This document shows, piece by piece, positions 1 through 7,406 of a DNA stretch of 64,000 nt. The notes under the pieces are model-generated. The model had not been told where the DNA came from. It saw only the letters and a program-made list of their open reading frames with translations, and made no database searches. How positions within the stretch are numbered: the first letter of the stretch is position 1; every line of letters starts with the position of its first letter. The translations under genes and the position numbers were made by a program. Origin of the DNA: Deefgea rivuli DSM 18356 (GTDB taxonomy: Bacteria; Pseudomonadota; Gammaproteobacteria; Burkholderiales; Chitinibacteraceae); contig NZ_JHVM01000015.1 of assembly GCF_000620145.1 (NCBI RefSeq), positions 1 through 64,000 of the forward strand. The letters are read 5' to 3'.

Positions 1-2
1 GT

Positions 3-194
3 GCCGTGCTGTACATGGCGGCGATGGTTGGGATCAAGCACAATCCGCATGTTAAGGATTTATATGAGCGTCTATTGGTGAAAGGAAAAAGCAAAATGTC
101 TGCCCTTGGCGCGGCAATGCGTAAGCTAGTTCATCTCTGTTTCGGCGTACTGAAAACCCAAAAAAAGTATCAAGCAGAGTATCAAAATGCTTGA
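3..194 (+). CDS. IS110-family transposase, C-terminal end (partial)
   Basis: The first codons run off the left edge of the window, so only about the last 63 residues are seen. The pattern AVLYMAAMVGIKHNP followed by a Lys-rich YERLL.KGK stretch and a MRKLVH segment is typical of the Transposase_20 domain at the end of IS110-family DEDD transposases. These enzymes move the element using a bridge RNA and leave no terminal inverted repeats. The stop codon lies only 17 bp before the hairpin of a dispersed chromosomal repeat, so the insertion end of the IS must fall in this short gap. Catalytic residues are outside the window. Confidence 0.8.
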   Translation, partial: AVLYMAAMVGIKHNPHVKDLYERLLVKGKSKMSALGAAMRKLVHLCFGVLKTQKKYQAEYQNA

Positions 195-211
195 CGAACA
201 AGACGGTATCT

Positions 212-395
212 ACCTTTCTTGAACGGCCAAGAAAGGTAAGCCAAAGAAGGCCGCCCTAGTATCTGCGTCCGACTTCGTCGGATCCCCTCGCTGTGGACAA
301 TCGGCAAGGCGGCGGGTTTTAACAAAACAGAACCCGCCGAAACCCCCTTGCCGCTTGTTCCTCGCTCGGCTTGATACAAGGGACTTCGCGCAGTC
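212..395 (+). repeat. Long dispersed repeat, copy A (5'-truncated)
   Basis: This is the left-most copy of a family also found at 16424, 22690 and 34252. It begins at the hairpin ACCTTTCTTG/CAAGAAAGGT (212-221 and 228-237), then has the conserved core with GTATCTGCGTCCG and CGCTTGTTCCTCGCTCGG and ends at GATACAAGGGA. The part preceding the hairpin in other copies (GCTAATGCCGCGCGGCACT) is missing and replaced by the IS110 end. The middle of the copy diverges from the others. Confidence 0.85.
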
Positions 396-447
396 CAACC
401 ATAGCAGCACAGCATCAACACCAAATCTGAACATTGCCATTAATTAA

Positions 448-498
448 TGGGTATATTAATACAGTCATTTATTTTTATAGGCCAGGTCGATATACCCA
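448..498. repeat. 51-bp palindromic repeat (TGGGTATAT type)
   Basis: Perfect outer arms TGGGTATAT (448-456) and ATATACCCA (490-498) enclose an AT-rich centre. It follows long repeat copy A by about 55 bp and lies just after the stop of creD. Confidence 0.85.
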
Positions 499-509
499 TT
501 ACTTGTTAA

Positions 510-1892
510 TTACTCAGTTTCGTCTGCCAAGCGCTCATCCGCCTCAATCTGCATCACCGTCGATTTATTCAATCCTTGCCAATCAAATTTGCGCGTCAAG
601 ATCATCACGCCGCTCAATAAGCCAAATAGAGTCAAACTGCCCATTAACAAAGCCATGTCTTCGGATTGCAAGATTCCAAATAGCAATCCGTACAGCGCAG
701 CCAGTACCACTGCAAAGCCGATCCCGCGCTGCCAAGCGACCAAGACAAAGCTGATATAAAACCCGAGCAGCAGCGTCGATGCGCTCGCGGCGATCCAATA
801 CGCTTTGCTAAAGCCAATGTGTTCTGATAAGGATAAAGTCAGCAAGAAAAACAAGGCCAACGCCGCGCCGACCAAGGCATATTGCACCGGATGAATCGAT
901 ATTCTATTCATCGCCGACATCAAAAATACAGCGCCAAACATCACCAATACAAATAATTCGGCGTATTTCAAAGTGCGCTCATTCAGCACATAGCGGTCCA
1001 CCGGATCGATCAAACGCAGACCGAGCATCGCGCTAGCGCAGTTTTCTTCAGCACATTGAGTCGCTTGTGCACCGCCAGTGGCGAGCTGGCTAGTTTGCCA
1101 GCGCGCAGTGAATCCTTGCGCGGTAACGCTGCGTTCAACGGGTGCAAAGTTGCCACTAAAGCTTGGATGCGGCCAATTGCCAGACAGTGTGACGTGGCTT
1201 TCTTTGCCAATCGGCGCGATGTGCAATTGCGTGGTACCGGTGAGCTTGAGATTCAATTTGAAATCAAGCGACTGATTGTTCAGTGCATTGACATCCAGCG
1301 CCAGCAGCGCATGCGCGCCTTTGCCCAATTTGGACGCCGCAGTGCCCGGCTCAAAAGTCAGATTATTACCCGCGATTTGCCCGCCCAAGTTTTGAATCCC
1401 GCGCACATCCGACAAGCTCAGCGCCAAATACGGTACGCCCCAAGTGCTGCTAATTTTTTCCATATTCGAGCTGGCTTTACGCTCATATTGCGTCAGTGCG
1501 CCAAGGTTAAATCGCCCCGACAAAATCAAACTACTGCGATAAATCGGCGCTTCAAAAATGCCGCGTTTCAGGCTTTCAACCGCAAGCTGACCATTCGCGG
1601 TGTACTTTTCAGGGCTGATTAAAATAACGCGCTCATGGCTGGTTTCACTCCATTCGCTGATTTTGCCGTTCGGCGTAGCTTTTTCGGTCAACACCGCCAC
1701 CGTTTCGGTGATCGGTAGCACCAAAAATGGCCCTTTCAGCGTTTGCTCACCAGCGCTAAACTGCGCGATTTCGGCGCGAACCGCATCGGCGCGCTGCTGC
1801 CGCTCAAACACCAAACCACGCACTAAATTCAGCGCAAACAACATCCCCAGTAACAACGCCACCAGCGTGACAATTTTCCACTGCGTTTTCAT
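510..1892 (-). CDS. creD: Inner membrane protein CreD
   Basis: This 460-residue protein matches the CreD/Cet family. It has one N-terminal membrane anchor (about residues 8-26), a long periplasmic domain to about residue 310, then a block of about five closely spaced membrane helices (about 315-435). CreD is the classic target of the CreBC two-component system and is associated with envelope integrity, colicin E2 tolerance and, in Aeromonas and Pseudomonas, beta-lactam response. The gene lies on the same strand as creC and creB but is separated from them by a divergent DsbA-like gene. A set of CreB-like half-sites lies 51-91 bp upstream of its start codon. Confidence 0.92.
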   Translation of the reverse strand: MKTQWKIVTLVALLLGMLFALNLVRGLVFERQQRADAVRAEIAQFSAGEQTLKGPFLVLPITETVAVLTEKATPNGKISEWSETSHERVILISPEKYTANGQLAVESLKRGIFEAPIYRSSLILSGRFNLGALTQYERKASSNMEKISSTWGVPYLALSLSDVRGIQNLGGQIAGNNLTFEPGTAASKLGKGAHALLALDVNALNNQSLDFKLNLKLTGTTQLHIAPIGKESHVTLSGNWPHPSFSGNFAPVERSVTAQGFTARWQTSQLATGGAQATQCAEENCASAMLGLRLIDPVDRYVLNERTLKYAELFVLVMFGAVFLMSAMNRISIHPVQYALVGAALALFFLLTLSLSEHIGFSKAYWIAASASTLLLGFYISFVLVAWQRGIGFAVVLAALYGLLFGILQSEDMALLMGSLTLFGLLSGVMILTRKFDWQGLNKSTVMQIEADERLADETE

Positions 1893-1942
1893 TTTGTTCT
1901 CCTTGTGATTGCTCTATCGACAAGGCCAGTGTGCCGCGTTGA

Positions 1943-1983
1943 TGTGGAGAGAAAATGCGCGGAATGTGGAGATTGTGTGGAGA
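1943..1983 (-). promoter_or_regulatory. Candidate CreB-binding repeats upstream of creD
   Basis: TGTGGAGA occurs three times on the plus strand at 1943-1950, 1965-1972 and 1976-1983. The starts are 22 and 11 bp apart, that is two and one helical turns. Read on the creD strand the adjacent pair gives TCCAC-N6-TCCAC, which differs by one base per half-site from the published cre tag TTCAC-N6-TTCAC. That the site binds CreB is inferred from position and spacing. It could equally serve the divergent gene at 2060. Confidence 0.6.
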
Positions 1984-2059
1984 TGGCGAACTATTTACCA
2001 TGACAGCCCATTTACTGCAGCTCACAATCGGCAAGCCTTATTCCCAATAAAGATCGCCT

Positions 2060-2704
2060 ATGCAACGCCGAAGTTTTCTCGCCCTACTCGCTGGTTTACC
2101 GATGATAGTCAGGGCGCAAGCCACCCTCGACGATTTGCAAGCCGAGGCGCGGCGTAGGACGGGCATTTTTTTGGCGCAAGTGAATAAAATGGCCAGCGAT
2201 CAACCCGCTGCGACGTATTTCAACGCGGCCGATCCTGTCTTTGGCGCGCAGAAGGCAAAACGCACGGTGCTGGTTTTTACTGATTTTAACTGCCCTTATT
2301 GCCGCAAAATTGACGCGACTTTGCAGCAGGTCGCCCGTGAAGGCGAGGTGCGATTTGTATTGAAATGGCAGGCGATAATGGCCGATAGCAGCGCGGCAGC
2401 GGCGAACTATGCCATGCACGTATGGCGCACGGCGCGGCCGCAATACCCAGACATCCACGCCGCTTTAATGCAAGCGCCACTCCCGATTACGCAGCAAGCG
2501 ATGCGCGACATTGCGCGGCACAGTAAAACCGAGCATTTACTCGATCTAACTGAGCCCGAAGCGCTGGCCGCCAGCGTGGATTTGGGTAAACAACTGCGCA
2601 TTTTTGCGACGCCCAGCATGCTAATCGGCAATCGAATCATCAGCGGCATGACCGATGCAGCAACGCTAAAAAGCACGATTAAGCAGTGGCCGAGTGGCGG
2701 CTAG
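2060..2704 (+). CDS. DsbA-family thiol:disulfide oxidoreductase, periplasmic
   Basis: The protein (214 aa) begins with two Arg and a hydrophobic stretch ending in RAQA, a probable signal peptide (residues 1-20). A thioredoxin fold follows, with the active site CPYC at residues 78-81 (FTDFNCPYC) and a cis-proline loop at T184-P185 (FATPSM). This layout is that of DsbA/Com1-like oxidoreductases, which make or reshuffle disulfides in periplasmic proteins. A DsbC/G-type N-terminal dimerisation domain is too short to be present. It is transcribed divergently from creD with 167 bp between them, so both may share regulation by the intervening repeats. Confidence 0.82.
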   Translation: MQRRSFLALLAGLPMIVRAQATLDDLQAEARRRTGIFLAQVNKMASDQPAATYFNAADPVFGAQKAKRTVLVFTDFNCPYCRKIDATLQQVAREGEVRFVLKWQAIMADSSAAAANYAMHVWRTARPQYPDIHAALMQAPLPITQQAMRDIARHSKTEHLLDLTEPEALAASVDLGKQLRIFATPSMLIGNRIISGMTDAATLKSTIKQWPSGG

Positions 2705-2796
2705 TCGTCAGATTCCTAGTCGGCGTTCTCCGGCAAGGCGCAGCGCGTAACCAACAATCCATAGTATCGACACAAGTTCAAAACCTATCATTTAGA

Positions 2797-2880
2797 TCGT
2801 CATACCGGCGTAGGCCGGTATCCAGGGCGACGGTGAAATCACCATTGCAGCTAGATCCCGGCCTTCGCCGGAATGACGAA
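2797..2880. repeat. REP-like double palindrome, copy 1
   Basis: Two 20-bp palindromes, ATACCGGC-GTAG-GCCGGTAT and a CCGGCCTTCGCCGG-based one, are separated by about 30 bp and bounded by CGTCAT and ATGACG in inverted orientation. The same 84-bp unit recurs at 20648, 23757 (reverse), 40935 and 41738. It sits between the convergent ends of the DsbA-like gene and creC. Confidence 0.88.
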
Positions 2881-2937
2881 TTGATGATTTTTTGCGGCGT
2901 TTTGAATTGTGTAGATAGTTATCCCGACCTACGACCT

Positions 2938-4365
2938 TTAAGCGCTCGGCAACTGAATCCGCACTTCAACGCCGCCATGCTCAGCATTGCGAATATGGAT
3001 TTGCCCGCCGTGCAATTGGATAATCGTTCGCGTCAGTACCAAGCCCAGTCCCGTGCTTTTTTGCCCATTCGGGCGCGGTAGTGAGTAAAAGCGATCAAAT
3101 AATCGACTCAGTGCGTACTCAGGTATTGCCTCGCCGTTATTGTAAATAGAGAGCTGCAAGCCAATACCATCACTAGCGCATTCTACTTGAATGCTAATTT
3201 TGCCATCATTGGGCGTGAAATCAATCGCGTTTTGCAGCACATTGCGCAGCGCTTGGCCGAGCAAAAAGGCTTCACCCAAAACAAAACTCGTCTCGACAAT
3301 ATCAATTTGAATTGTGCGCTGGCCTGCTTGGCTGCGTAGCGCGTCGATTTGCAAACTAATCAATTCTTTTAGATTAATCATTTGCGCATCTTGCAATTCA
3401 TTACGCGCCTCAAGTGAAGCCAACTGCAGCAAATAGTCGACAATATGCTGCATTCTGGCGACTTCGGTATCGATATGCTGCAAAAATCGTGCTTTGTCTA
3501 GTGCCGCCAAATCATCGTGCAAAATCTCCGCTGACGCGCGAATGCCAGCCAGTGGCGACTTTAATTCGTGCGTCAGTTCGTGCACATAATTTTCGATATA
3601 CGTTTTACCGTCGAGCTGATCGCGCATCGCACCCAGCGCAGTGGCGAGGCTGGTCAGTTCGCGGTTGGCGACAAAGCGCGGCACTGGCGCGGGCTGGCCA
3701 GCACTGACATCCTGCGCAAAGCGCGTTAATTTGGTAATGCCGTGGCTCAGCCACCATGAAAACAGCGCACCGATCCCGAGGCCGACGATCAATAGCACCA
3801 GCCCAGCGCGCCACAGCTTACCTTCCGAGCGCTCAATAAACGGCTGCATCGCCCAATTAGGGCGCGCCACGGTGAGCACGCCGACGATTTTGTCGCCATC
3901 CTTGATCGGCGCGGCGACGTGCATCATCGTCGACAGTGGATCTTTTTGGTCGGCCAGTGTGCTGCGCGCGCCGTATTCGCCGCGCAGCGTCAGCGCCACA
4001 TCGCGCCATTGGCTGTAATCTTGGCCAATCGCCTGCCCCGTCGAATCGAGTTTGACGATGCCTTTGGCGTCGGTGACATACACGCGCAAAAACGTTTTAT
4101 CCCGCGCCACGCCCCACACTTTGGCCTGCGGATTGCGCGCCGCAAATTGCTGCATCGCCCGCGCAAAGCTCCCATCATCCAGCCGCCCAGCGACAAAATC
4201 CGGCTGAATCAATTCAGCCAACAGATTCGCCGTATCGACCAGAACTTCTTCACTGGATTGCCGCACCGCAGGCTTGATTTCCTCTTTCACCAAACTCAGC
4301 ACGTAGGCCGCCAGCAGGCTTACCAGCAGGAAATAACCAAAGAAAATCCGAAGTGAAAAGCGCAT
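2938..4365 (-). CDS. creC: Sensor histidine kinase CreC
   Basis: This 475-residue kinase has an N-terminal membrane helix, a periplasmic sensor region (about 30-180), a second helix (about 183-203), a HAMP segment, a phosphoacceptor box HELTHELKSPLAG near residue 265, and ATPase motifs with an N box (LRNVLQNAIDF) and a GLGLVL G2 box. Sequence and length fit CreC, which phosphorylates CreB in response to metabolic and cell-wall signals. Its partner creB lies about 1.1 kb upstream on the same strand, separated by a GNAT gene and a gene of unknown function, unlike the contiguous creABCD operon of enterobacteria. The start codon at 4365 precedes the first hydrophobic segment directly. Confidence 0.92.
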   Translation of the reverse strand: MRFSLRIFFGYFLLVSLLAAYVLSLVKEEIKPAVRQSSEEVLVDTANLLAELIQPDFVAGRLDDGSFARAMQQFAARNPQAKVWGVARDKTFLRVYVTDAKGIVKLDSTGQAIGQDYSQWRDVALTLRGEYGARSTLADQKDPLSTMMHVAAPIKDGDKIVGVLTVARPNWAMQPFIERSEGKLWRAGLVLLIVGLGIGALFSWWLSHGITKLTRFAQDVSAGQPAPVPRFVANRELTSLATALGAMRDQLDGKTYIENYVHELTHELKSPLAGIRASAEILHDDLAALDKARFLQHIDTEVARMQHIVDYLLQLASLEARNELQDAQMINLKELISLQIDALRSQAGQRTIQIDIVETSFVLGEAFLLGQALRNVLQNAIDFTPNDGKISIQVECASDGIGLQLSIYNNGEAIPEYALSRLFDRFYSLPRPNGQKSTGLGLVLTRTIIQLHGGQIHIRNAEHGGVEVRIQLPSA

Positions 4366-4406
4366 GTGGGGGGCTTTTTAAGGGTTATGAAGTGGCTTTG
4401 GGTGAG

Positions 4407-4484
4407 GTAGGATGGGTGGAGCTGTATTTTGGCGATACCCATCATTTTGCATTGATGGGTATCGCTTCGCTCCACCCATCCTAC
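4407..4484. repeat. GTAGGATGGGTGGAGC palindromic element, copy 1
   Basis: Perfect 16-bp arms GTAGGATGGGTGGAGC (4407-4422) and its complement (4469-4484) enclose a second perfect stem GCGATACCCAT/ATGGGTATCGC (4432-4442, 4454-4464). A related copy is at 30739. The right edge supplies the TAG stop codon of the GNAT gene at 4481. Confidence 0.9.
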
Positions 4485-4948
4485 ATATTGAGACTTCTTT
4501 CCATAAAAATCTCAGCGACGTCATTATTGTTGTACTTTGGAATTTCATAAAAACCATATTTTTTAAAAACAATTATCGCAGATTCAGATTTTTTCATTGT
4601 GTCGAGTCTGATTTTTTCGAATTTAACTTCTTCGGCGAAACGGATCGCGTGAGCCATTAGCTTTCCGCCAATTCCTTGCCGCTGGTAAGACGGCAATACA
4701 AAATACCTTTTGATTTCACCAATCCGCTTTTCAGGATCTATGGCTCGAATCGCAATACTGCCAATTATCGAATTATGATCTTCCAGTACCCAAAACTCAC
4801 CACCACAATCTTGGTATGTTTCTTTAATATTTCGTATATCTGGCGGCAAATTTAAACGATCAAATGAATAACCGCGAGATTCCTGCATTATTTGTAGAAA
4901 CGCTTCCAATTTATCCTGTAAATCGGGGCGGAATGAAATTAATTTCAT
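4481..4948 (-). CDS. GNAT-family N-acetyltransferase
   Basis: The 155-residue product carries the GNAT core: a beta strand with GSIAIRAI, then YFVLPSYQRQGIGGKLMAHAI, whose QRQGIGGKL is the acetyl-CoA pyrophosphate-binding loop (motif A), followed by FEKIRLDT and a KYGFYEI C-terminal motif. The substrate cannot be told. An AGGA ribosome site precedes the ATG. The gene is AT-rich compared with its creB/creC neighbours and its stop codon comes from the edge of a palindromic repeat, so it was probably inserted here and may have lost a few C-terminal residues. Confidence 0.85.
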   Translation of the reverse strand: MKLISFRPDLQDKLEAFLQIMQESRGYSFDRLNLPPDIRNIKETYQDCGGEFWVLEDHNSIIGSIAIRAIDPEKRIGEIKRYFVLPSYQRQGIGGKLMAHAIRFAEEVKFEKIRLDTMKKSESAIIVFKKYGFYEIPKYNNNDVAEIFMERSLNM

Positions 4949-5026
4949 ACACTATCCTAAAACTTGCTAGAAAGCAGGTGCTGCTTGAATGGACCGAATT
5001 TATTAATTAGTTAGGATGAGTTGAGC

Positions 5027-5362
5027 TCAGCGTTCATCGAAGTAAGTTGGCGCTAAAGGATGCTCAAATATCTTTCCGTCATCAAAGGCCTGATGAATAT
5101 CTTCTGGCAGCATTTTATTCATACGCCTGTAAAGCGATTCGGAAAGAATGTCGTACACTCCAGAAGAACCTTTACTACCTAGAAATTCATGCACTGCCTC
5201 AAGGTCAGGATAGTGCAGGGGCTGATGGAAGAACTGAAGGTACTCAGCCAGCGTTTGGTGAATATACATAAGGTCACGCAACGAGACTGTCACCCCTCTA
5301 TCAGCGGCGATTTGGTCAAGGCCATACTCAACCCGTTCTTTCGGCATACTGTGATTTGGCAT
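5027..5362 (-). CDS. Conserved protein of unknown function (111 aa)
   Basis: I do not recognise this protein. It is soluble, acidic, has no signal peptide or membrane segment and is predicted mostly helical (VSLRDLMYIHQTLAEYLQFF). It contains a PDLEAVHEFLG stretch and ends in APTYFDER. It sits between creB and the GNAT gene on the same strand, with 74 bp to the creB stop. No strong Shine-Dalgarno sequence precedes the ATG at 5362. The composition of the translated product looks like a real protein rather than a shadow frame, and nothing on the other strand competes. Confidence 0.65.
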   Translation of the reverse strand: MPNHSMPKERVEYGLDQIAADRGVTVSLRDLMYIHQTLAEYLQFFHQPLHYPDLEAVHEFLGSKGSSGVYDILSESLYRRMNKMLPEDIHQAFDDGKIFEHPLAPTYFDER

Positions 5363-5436
5363 GATGATATAAACTCTAAAAAGTACATTAACTGAGCTAA
5401 GGGCGTAGGTTCTGTGCCTTTCGTGATCCCAAGCCC

Positions 5437-6111
5437 TTAACTTTTCTCCAACGCATACCCAAACCCTCTATGCGTCGCAATCGGGTCGAGTTCGGGGCGG
5501 ATGGTTCGTAGTTTGGCGCGTAGGCTTTTGATGTGGCTGTCGATGGTGCGCTCGAAGCTGTCTTCGGCGGCTTCGCCCAGCGCGTCGAGGAGTTGGCTGC
5601 GGCTAAACACATGGCCGGGATGCGCCAACAGCGTAATCAATAGGCGATATTCGGATGGCGTGAGCATTAGATTTTGCCCCGCAAACTGCACGCGTTTGGC
5701 TTGGGTATCGTGCTGAAACAAATGATTATCAATGCTTGGCTGGCTATACATCGATGTTTTCTGACTGCGTTTTAAAATCGTTTTGGCGCGTGCCGCGACT
5801 TCGCGTGGGCTAAAGGGTTTGACGACGTAATCATCCGCGCCCAATTCCAAGCCCAAAATCCGATCAAACTCTTCAGCACGCGCGGTAAGCAGCAGCACTG
5901 GCATTTCACTGCTTTTGCGTAGGCGTTTCAGGACTTCCAGCCCACTATCATCGGGCAGGCCAATATCCAAAATCACTAAATCAGCCTGCTGCGCGGCGGT
6001 TTCGCCTTCTCGCGCCAGCGCGCACCAGGTGACGCGGTAGCCTTCACGTTCCAGCGCAAAGCGCAGCGTGTCGGCAATGGCGGGTTCGTCTTCGATTAAA
6101 ACAATGTGCAT
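5437..6111 (-). CDS. creB: Response regulator CreB
   Basis: The OmpR/PhoB-type regulator is about 224 residues long when started at the ATG at 6111 (MHIVLIEDEP). Upstream in-frame codons give a non-homologous leader and are left out. The receiver domain shows the acidic pair IEDE, the phosphoacceptor in VILDIGLPDDSG and the lysine in VVKPFSPRE. The C-terminal winged helix has FERTIDSHIKSLRAKL and ends RGFGYALEK. CreB works with CreC, and its targets include creD. The next gene on the opposite strand (6290) encodes a solute-binding protein and shares the 178-bp intergenic region. Confidence 0.9.
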   Translation of the reverse strand: MHIVLIEDEPAIADTLRFALEREGYRVTWCALAREGETAAQQADLVILDIGLPDDSGLEVLKRLRKSSEMPVLLLTARAEEFDRILGLELGADDYVVKPFSPREVAARAKTILKRSQKTSMYSQPSIDNHLFQHDTQAKRVQFAGQNLMLTPSEYRLLITLLAHPGHVFSRSQLLDALGEAAEDSFERTIDSHIKSLRAKLRTIRPELDPIATHRGFGYALEKS

Positions 6112-6289
6112 GGGCTGTTCGGGATGAAAGAGTTGGCTGCTAGTGTAAGCGCCGATGCGGTCAGTTGTCATCGTAGGTTGAGGTATTACGTGCGCGGCGG
6201 TTTTTTTAACCGCGCTCCCTGCATTCAAGGATGGTGAAACGAATCAGCAGCGGCTAAGCTGAAAATCGCACGGCAAAAGGGGAATGGCG

Positions 6290-7021
6290 ATGTGGCGAAA
6301 ATTGGGCTTGGCGACGGCATTTGCGCTATTTTCTGTGGCGCACGCGGCCGATTTGATTGGCTTTACCGAAGAATTTGCGCCATTTAATTACACCAAAAAT
6401 GGGAAAGACCAAGGCTTAGCAAATCAGATTATCGACAAAATTATTGCACGCAGTGGGCTCACCATCACGCGCAAAACATATCCGTGGCTGCGCGCCGTAG
6501 AAGGCAATCAGGCCACTGCCAATAGCCTGTTGTTTACGACGGTGCGAACCCCTGATCGAGAAACAAAATACCTCTGGGTGGGGCCCTATGATTTGTGTGA
6601 AGTTTGGCTGATCAAACTTAAAAAGCGCAAAGATGTGCGGGCGACGACGTTGGACGAAGCTAAGCAATATCGTGTCGGTGCGCCACGTGGTTCTGCGGGT
6701 CACAGTATTTTGCTCAGCAAGGGATTTCCTGAGGATAAATTGGATTTAAGCTTGGACGAAGAGCGTAATATTCGTAAATTGTATGCCGAGCGCTTTGATT
6801 ATTCGGTGGGGATGATCATTCCGCATAGTGCCAATGCAAAAAGGCTAGGCTTAGCGGTAACGGAGCTGGAAGCCAGCCTAAAACTTGAAAAAGGTTTGGG
6901 CTGCTATTTTGCGTTTAATCCCAAAGTGGACCCGCAACTATTTCAACGCTTTACGGACGCGTTTGCCGAGCTGGAAAAAAGCGGTGAATTGAAAAAAATT
7001 CGTGATGCCTATTTAAACTAG
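6290..7021 (+). CDS. Periplasmic amino-acid-type solute-binding protein (SBP_bac_3)
   Basis: The product of about 243 residues has a signal peptide (MWRKLGLATAFALFSVAHA) followed by the family-3 binding fold: GFTEEFAPFNY, GLANQIIDKI, and a C-terminal GELKKIRDAY helix. I chose the ATG at 6290 because the AAGGGGA ribosome site lies 7 bp before it; the ATG at 6284 almost touches that site. Such proteins bind polar amino acids or similar compounds for ABC importers or receptors. No permease or ATPase gene is nearby, so its partner is unknown. Confidence 0.82.
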   Translation: MWRKLGLATAFALFSVAHAADLIGFTEEFAPFNYTKNGKDQGLANQIIDKIIARSGLTITRKTYPWLRAVEGNQATANSLLFTTVRTPDRETKYLWVGPYDLCEVWLIKLKKRKDVRATTLDEAKQYRVGAPRGSAGHSILLSKGFPEDKLDLSLDEERNIRKLYAERFDYSVGMIIPHSANAKRLGLAVTELEASLKLEKGLGCYFAFNPKVDPQLFQRFTDAFAELEKSGELKKIRDAYLN

Positions 7022-7060
7022 TATCATCAGCGCGCTGTTTGGATCAATTGGAGAGCTGTT

Positions 7061-7258
7061 ATGGAATCACGCATCACCGAATTAGAAATCCGCCTCGCTT
7101 TGCAAGACGATTTGCTCGACGATCTAAACCAGATTATTGCGCGGCAACAGCAGCAATTAGATCAAATCCGCCAAGAATTGCGCCACCTGCAAGAACGCAG
7201 CAGCGGGCAGGAACAGACCGGTCGCAGCCTGCTGGATGAAATTCCACCGCATTATTAA
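7061..7258 (+). CDS. slyX: SlyX family protein
   Basis: This 65-residue protein is an almost continuous helix with heptads (ITELEIRLALQDDLLDDLNQIIARQ), a predicted coiled coil, and ends in EIPPHY, the hallmark C-terminus of SlyX. Function of the family is unknown; in enterobacteria it lies beside slyD. A GGAGAG ribosome site lies before the ATG. It follows the solute-binding gene by 39 bp and may be cotranscribed. Confidence 0.88.
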   Translation: MESRITELEIRLALQDDLLDDLNQIIARQQQQLDQIRQELRHLQERSSGQEQTGRSLLDEIPPHY

Positions 7259-7315
7259 AATCCTTTTCAAAAAGGATGCGGCCAGAAAAATCTAGGCCAA
7301 GCTACTATTTTAGCT

Positions 7316-7364
7316 AGGGTATATGAATACAGGCATTAAATAATAATACCTACATTCATATACC
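7316..7364. repeat. 51-bp palindromic repeat (GGTATAT type)
   Basis: Perfect 11-bp arms GGTATATGAAT (7318-7328) and ATTCATATACC (7354-7364) with a weaker inner stem GG.ATT/AAT.CC. It lies between slyX and the stop of the lipoprotein gene at 7407. Confidence 0.88.
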
Positions 7365-7406
7365 GCCTTGGAAATACTATCCAAGGCGGATTGCTTGATT
7401 TTATAA

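Noticed and set aside
182-440. Minus-strand reading frames in the long repeat (also at 22678-22860 and 34255-34533), with shared VRSEGIRRSRTQILG peptide
   Set aside because: They resemble each other only because the DNA is repeated. The peptides are not preceded by ribosome sites, differ in length and start, and the DNA is better explained by hairpin structure. Such peptides are known spurious annotations.
1056-1622. 188-aa plus-strand frame opposite creD
   Set aside because: It lies wholly antisense to the well-supported creD and has no recognisable motif or ribosome site.
1943-1983. TGTGGAGA repeats as a CRISPR or satellite
   Set aside because: Only three 8-bp units with short spacers. 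Spacing by helical turns fits a regulator site. No CRISPR array or cas gene was seen in the window.
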